Below, one piece after another: positions 56,611 through 64,000 of a stretch of DNA of 64,000 bases. Within the stretch, counting starts at the first letter, position 1, and each line of letters begins with the position of its first letter. The notes beneath the pieces were generated by a model. That model saw only the letters and a program-made list of their open reading frames with translations, searched no databases and had not been told where the DNA came from. Source of the DNA: Synechococcales cyanobacterium CNB (lineage in GTDB: Bacteria; Planctomycetota; Phycisphaerae; Phycisphaerales; UBA1924); assembly GCA_030263455.1 (NCBI GenBank), contig SZOZ01000009.1, positions 1-64,000 of the forward strand, read 5' to 3'. The translations under genes and the position numbers were made by a program.

Positions 56611-58187
56611 TCAGTGCCCCCCTCCGTGCTGGTGCGAGCCGTGGTGCCCGTGCGGGTCGGCCTGCGGCATGACGGCCTTGACCTCGGCCATCGGGAACTG
56701 CGGGAGGAACCGCATAAAGAGCATGAACATCGAGACGAAGATGCCGAGCGACCCGGTGAAGATGAGGATGTCCACCCAGGTGGGGAAGAACATGTGCCAC
56801 TCGCCGGGCAGGAACGCACGGTGGAGGCTGGTGACGATGATGACGAATCGCTCGAACCACATGCCGATGGTGACGAGGAGAGCGACGATCCAGATGACGA
56901 CGGGGTTGGTGCGCATGGCCCGCGACCAGAAGAGTTGCGGGCTGACGACGTTGCAGGTGATCATGGTCCAGTAGGCCCACCAGTACGGGCCGGTGGCGCG
57001 GTTGATGAAGGCGTAAAGCTCGTACTCGTTGGCGCCGTACCAGGCGATGAAGAACTCCATCGCGTAGGCGAAGCCGACCATCATGCCGGTGACGAGCAGG
57101 ATCTTCGCCATGTTCTCGAGGTGGCGGAGCGTGAGCAGGTCCTTGAAGTTCGGGTAGAGCTCACGGGCGGGAATGAGCAGGAGCAGCACCATCGCGAAGC
57201 CGCCGAAGATGGCGCCGGCGACGAAGTAGGGCGGGAAGATGGTCGTGTGCCAGCCTGGGAGGATGCTGGTGGCGAAGTCGAAAGACACGATCGAGTGCAC
57301 GCTGAGGACCAGCGGCGTGGAGATGCCGGCGAGGATGAGGTAGGCGTTCTCGTAGCGGTGCCAGTGCCGGCTGGAGAATCGCCAGCCCACGGCGAGCAGG
57401 CCGTAGACGATCGCTCGGATGCGATCGGCGAGGATGGGAAGCTCGACGGCGAACTTGACGGGGCCCGGGGCTTCGAGGCGGATGCGGGCGCTCTGGCCGC
57501 GGCGGAGGCGGCGGTCGGCGCGGTCGCGCAGCGTGGCGAAGTCCGGGATCATGCCCATGTACCAGAAGAGGAGCGAGACGGTGAAGTAGGTGCTGACGGC
57601 GAAGACGTCCCAGAGGAGAGGCGAGCGGAAGTTGGGCCAGATCCAGTTGTAGTTGGGGATGGGGAAGACCATCCAGATGAACCAGATGCGGCCGACGTGG
57701 ATGGCGGGGAAGATGCCGGCGCACATGACGGCGAAGATGGTCATGGCCTCTGCGGAACGGTTGACGGCGGTGCGCCACTTCTGCTTGAAGAGGCAGAGGA
57801 TGGCGGAGATAAGCGTGCCGGCGTGGCCGATACCGATCCAGAAGACGAAGTTCGTGATGTCCCACGCCCAGCCGACCTGGTTGTTCAGGCCCCAGGTGCC
57901 GATTCCGGTGATGATGAGGTAGAGGATCATCAGCATCCCGACACCGGCGACGGTCGCTGCGGTGCAGAACGCGGGCAGCCACCAGCCGCCAGGCGGCTTC
58001 TGCTCGCAGTAGCCGCAGACGATCTCGGTGACATCGTGAATCGAGCGGTCGTTGAGGACGAGCGGGGCGCGGACTGCGGGGTCCTCGATGAGGGTGCCGT
58101 CGCCGGTCGGCGCGTCGCGCAGGGCGGCGACGGCCGGGGCCAGACCGGCGAGCCGCTCGGCGGTGATCCTGTCGGGGTGCATGGCGC

Positions 58188-58191
<4 letters not shown>
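56611..58191 (-). CDS. actC: Alternative Complex III quinol-site subunit ActC (NrfD-like)
   Basis: A 526-residue NrfD/PsrC-type membrane protein with about ten helices. [60 protein letters not shown] and [20 protein letters not shown] are family blocks. The quinol-binding site lies in ActC of known complexes. The C-terminal tail is His-rich. It overlaps actB by four bases. Confidence 0.95.
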
Positions 58192-61763
<3,572 letters not shown>

Positions 61764-61800
61764 GCGTCCGCTCGCTCGTCGGTCGTGTGGGCCGTGGGGG

Positions 61801-62493
61801 TCAGTGGTGGCAGGCTCCGCAGGTCTGGGGGGGGGAGCGCCGCAGCGAATCCACGAGTTGCTGCGGGGTCACGCCGTTGTAGTTTCGGCTGGCGATCGGG
61901 CGCGCGAGCCACTCCGTCTCCACCCAGACGAGGTCGGTGACCTTGTCCGGCGGGACCATGTTCTTCTCGGGATTGCGGTGGCAGTCGAGGCACCAGCCCA
62001 TGTGCAGCCCCTCGGCCTGGTAGACGACGGGCATGCCCATGATCTGGCCGTGGCAGGAGAAGCAGGAAACACCCGCCTTCACATGGGCGTCGTGCGGGAA
62101 GTTGCGCACGTAGTCGGGGAGCTTGTGGATGCGTCGCCACTCGATGGAGCGGTCTTCCGCATAGGCCTCGCGGACGAATCCGACGCGGTGGATGTCCCAG
62201 TTGCGGAGTCGCTCCTCGGCGTGGCAACCGATGCATGTCGCCACGTTGGGGATGTTCGCCTCTGGGGACTTCTCGACCTTGGTATGGCAGTAGCGACAGT
62301 CGATGCCGAACTGGCCGGCGTGCAACTGGTGGTTGAAGCCCGTCCCGGGCTGCGTGGGCATGTAGCCGACACGGGTGTAGTCGGGCGTGGCCCAGTACCA
62401 GGTTCCCCAGACGACGCCGATCAGCCCGAAGAACGCCGCGCCGGCGCCGAGCGTCGGCAGGGCGTTCATCCATTTCGGGAAGAGTGCCGACAC
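61801..62493 (-). CDS. actA: Alternative Complex III pentaheme cytochrome ActA
   Basis: A 230-residue membrane-anchored cytochrome. One N-terminal helix (LGAGAAFFGLIGVVWGTWYW) is followed by five CxxCH heme motifs: CRYCH, CIGCH, CFSCH, CLDCH and CGACH. YTRVGYMPTQPGTGFNHQLH is the ActA signature after the helix. It starts with GTG after AGAGGAG. First gene of the leftward act-cox cluster. Confidence 0.96.
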   Translation of the reverse strand: MSALFPKWMNALPTLGAGAAFFGLIGVVWGTWYWATPDYTRVGYMPTQPGTGFNHQLHAGQFGIDCRYCHTKVEKSPEANIPNVATCIGCHAEERLRNWDIHRVGFVREAYAEDRSIEWRRIHKLPDYVRNFPHDAHVKAGVSCFSCHGQIMGMPVVYQAEGLHMGWCLDCHRNPEKNMVPPDKVTDLVWVETEWLARPIASRNYNGVTPQQLVDSLRRSPPQTCGACHH

Positions 62494-62641
62494 CTTGAAC
62501 GCTCCTCTTGGTCGACCCGCGCGGGGCCGACGGGCGGGCGGGAACTGTCGGGGACTCGGACCCCGGAAAAGCCGGACGCGGGAGGTCCGGACCTGGCACG
62601 GTGGCCGTCCGGTTTTCCATGCGCCGTTGCTGTGAGGCAGA

Positions 62642-62671
62642 AATGTCCGCAGGTTGCGTGTAGTCTGTCAA
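62642..62671 (-). promoter_or_regulatory. Candidate promoter of the act-cox cluster
   Basis: On the minus strand TTGACA (62671-62666) is followed after 18 bases by GACATT (62647-62642), a weak -10 match. It lies about 150 bases upstream of actA in the divergent gap with ctaA. The -35 is perfect, the -10 poor. Confidence 0.3.
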
Positions 62672-62752
62672 GTCCGGGCGACCGGTTGCGTAGTAAATGA
62701 GACGCGATCGCAACAACATCGATACCGTACACAACACTTACAAAGGACGCCG

Positions 62753-64000
62753 ATGGCTGCCGAGTCCTCCGCTGCTCTCCCGAAATCGGATCGGATTACC
62801 GCCCCGCTCGCGCTCGGGTTCGGGACGGCGGTGGCGATGTGGTGCGCGTGGTTCCTGACGCACCTCCCGGGGCTGAACATGCCGCCGATCGCGGTGGCGA
62901 TCGTGCTGCTGCTGGCATGGCTGGGCGCAGCGGCAGGGCTGTCGAGCGCGTGGGGGGCAAGCGCGATGACGGGTGCGGCAGGCGGCGTTGTAACCGCATT
63001 TGTGAATCTACTGGCGCTGGGATCGCTGCTCGTCGAGCAGGCGGACCCCGCGACCTACACGGGGGGGCAGCCGGCGGTGAGACCGAATGCCGCGCTTGCG
63101 GCGGCCGGGTTCGTCGCACTCGGCGCGGTCGTCGGCACGATCGGTGGTGCGATCGGCTCCGCGACGCGTGGGCCTCGGCCCGTGCTGCGCGAGGGCGAGT
63201 CGTGGCTTGGGCGACTGGCGCTGGTGGCCGCGGTCGCGGTCGTGCCGCTGATCCTGATCGGCGGGACGGTGACGAGCACGGAGAGCGGGCTGGCGGTCAC
63301 GGGGTGGCCCGACACTTTCGGCGCGAACATGTTCCTGTATCCGATCTCGCTGATGTCGGAACCGCGGGTGTATTTCGAGCACACGCACCGGCTGTTCGGC
63401 GCGATGGTCGGGCTGTGCTTCCTGACGCTGACGGTGATGGCCGGCCTGTCGCCGGCAGGGAGGCCGGTCCGATTCTGGGTGGCGCTGACGTTCGCGGTCG
63501 TGTGCCTGCAGGGCGTGCTGGGCGGCCTGCGCGTGACGGAAGGGAGCGCGAAACTCGGCATCGTGCACGGCGTGCTTGGGCAGGCAGTGCTCGCGCTGGC
63601 GGTGTGTGTCGCGGCGTGGCTCGCACCGCTCTCTCGCACCGCCGAGATCGCACCGGACCCGGCCGACCGCAGGCGCAAGGCGCTGGCAACGGGCACGCTG
63701 CACGCGTTGCTCATGCAACTGCTGCTCGGCGCTGCGTTCCGGCACCTGCGCCGCGAGGACTCGCCGGGCGCGATGCACGCCCTCTGGACGCACATCGGAT
63801 TCTCGCTTGTGGTGGTCGGGCTGGCGTTCGCGGCCGGGTTCGTGCTCCGGAGCAGGTCCGGGGCGGACGCGGTGTCGCGGTTGGTTCGCAGGCTCGGGAC
63901 TGGGCTGGTGGTGGTCGTGGGGGTGCAGTTCGCGCTGGGGTGGGTGGCGTTCTGGGCGGTGCTTTCGACGCCGCGGCGGGGGCCTGTGCCGACGAGCGAG
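62753..64000 (+). CDS. ctaA: Heme A synthase CtaA (COX15), N-terminally extended, cut by window end
   Basis: An open frame of 416 codons runs off the right edge. From about residue 150 it matches COX15/CtaA: LILIGGTVTSTESGLAVTGW, then PDTFG, FEHTHRLFGAMVGLCF (His ligands), GIVHGVLGQAVLALAV and LWTHIGFSLVVVGLAF. CtaA oxidises heme O to heme A, needed by the CoxA above. The first 145 residues hold about four extra membrane helices not found in ordinary CtaA. AAAGGA precedes the ATG. The C-terminal end is missing from the window. Confidence 0.92.
   Translation, partial: MAAESSAALPKSDRITAPLALGFGTAVAMWCAWFLTHLPGLNMPPIAVAIVLLLAWLGAAAGLSSAWGASAMTGAAGGVVTAFVNLLALGSLLVEQADPATYTGGQPAVRPNAALAAAGFVALGAVVGTIGGAIGSATRGPRPVLREGESWLGRLALVAAVAVVPLILIGGTVTSTESGLAVTGWPDTFGANMFLYPISLMSEPRVYFEHTHRLFGAMVGLCFLTLTVMAGLSPAGRPVRFWVALTFAVVCLQGVLGGLRVTEGSAKLGIVHGVLGQAVLALAVCVAAWLAPLSRTAEIAPDPADRRRKALATGTLHALLMQLLLGAAFRHLRREDSPGAMHALWTHIGFSLVVVGLAFAAGFVLRSRSGADAVSRLVRRLGTGLVVVVGVQFALGWVAFWAVLSTPRRGPVPTSE

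Overview
The window is 64 kb of high-GC bacterial chromosome. It suggests a planctomycete, most likely of the class Phycisphaerae. The evidence is a two-domain DUF1080 secreted protein, a planctomycete-type C-terminal sorting tail (APGTFALLSLAGLVAARRRR), a complete Alternative Complex III plus caa3-type oxidase cluster, a bactofilin pair, orphan type II secretion genes and an ECF-type sigma factor followed by a membrane anti-sigma-like gene. This placement is inferred from gene content; no rRNA or tRNA gene was seen. Sixty protein genes are called. They are densely packed and on both strands. No intergenic gap exceeds 300 bases; the largest are 2210-2487, 62494-62752 and 4563-4818.

Left third (1-17.5 kb): DUF1080 protein, small lipocalin-like protein, DoxX-like membrane protein, guanidinium-type SMR exporter, CorA Mg2+ channel, aconitase A, threonine aldolase, a coiled-coil membrane protein, and an envelope cluster running leftward (BamD-like TPR protein, LptE-like lipoprotein, FtsH). 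Next comes thiamine synthesis: a TPP riboswitch at 17214-17288 (minus strand) lies directly over the start of a DinB-family gene that overlaps thiC. A second DinB gene lies downstream of thiC.

Middle (17.5-47 kb): a gingipain-like C25 peptidase, TyrA, a cyclophilin lipoprotein, a BamE-like lipoprotein, BioY, a sigma/anti-sigma pair, a 967-residue exported protein, a methyltransferase flanked by direct repeats, GspD-GspE, a BtuF-like protein, a class IV aminotransferase, a third DinB protein, thioesterase, STAS protein and PurN, a TPR/zinc-peptidase/PDZ protein, a tandem UspA protein and LepA. A small accessory patch follows LepA: a zeta-toxin-like kinase with a 54-residue partner, then a lower-GC DUF262/HNH (GmrSD-like) gene. 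After it come a lipoprotein, the sorted exported protein, two bactofilins (one with a zinc ribbon), an SRPBCC protein and a zinc-ribbon membrane protein.

Right end (47-64 kb): one leftward respiratory cluster, actA-B-C-D-E-F, a small His-rich membrane protein, sco, coxB (fused to cytochrome c), coxA, coxC, coxD and a membrane protein. Many of its start and stop codons overlap. The heme A synthase gene ctaA runs divergently off the right edge. Together they encode a menaquinol-to-oxygen chain: ACIII oxidises quinol and passes electrons through its cytochromes to the cytochrome-c domain of CoxB and then to a heme A/copper oxidase of A2 type.

At least three short dispersed repeat families sit between genes, and two copies supply the stop codon of the adjacent gene. 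The most interesting observations are the riboswitch-controlled DinB-thiC operon, the accessory patch after lepA, and the unannotated small proteins and extensions in the respiratory cluster.
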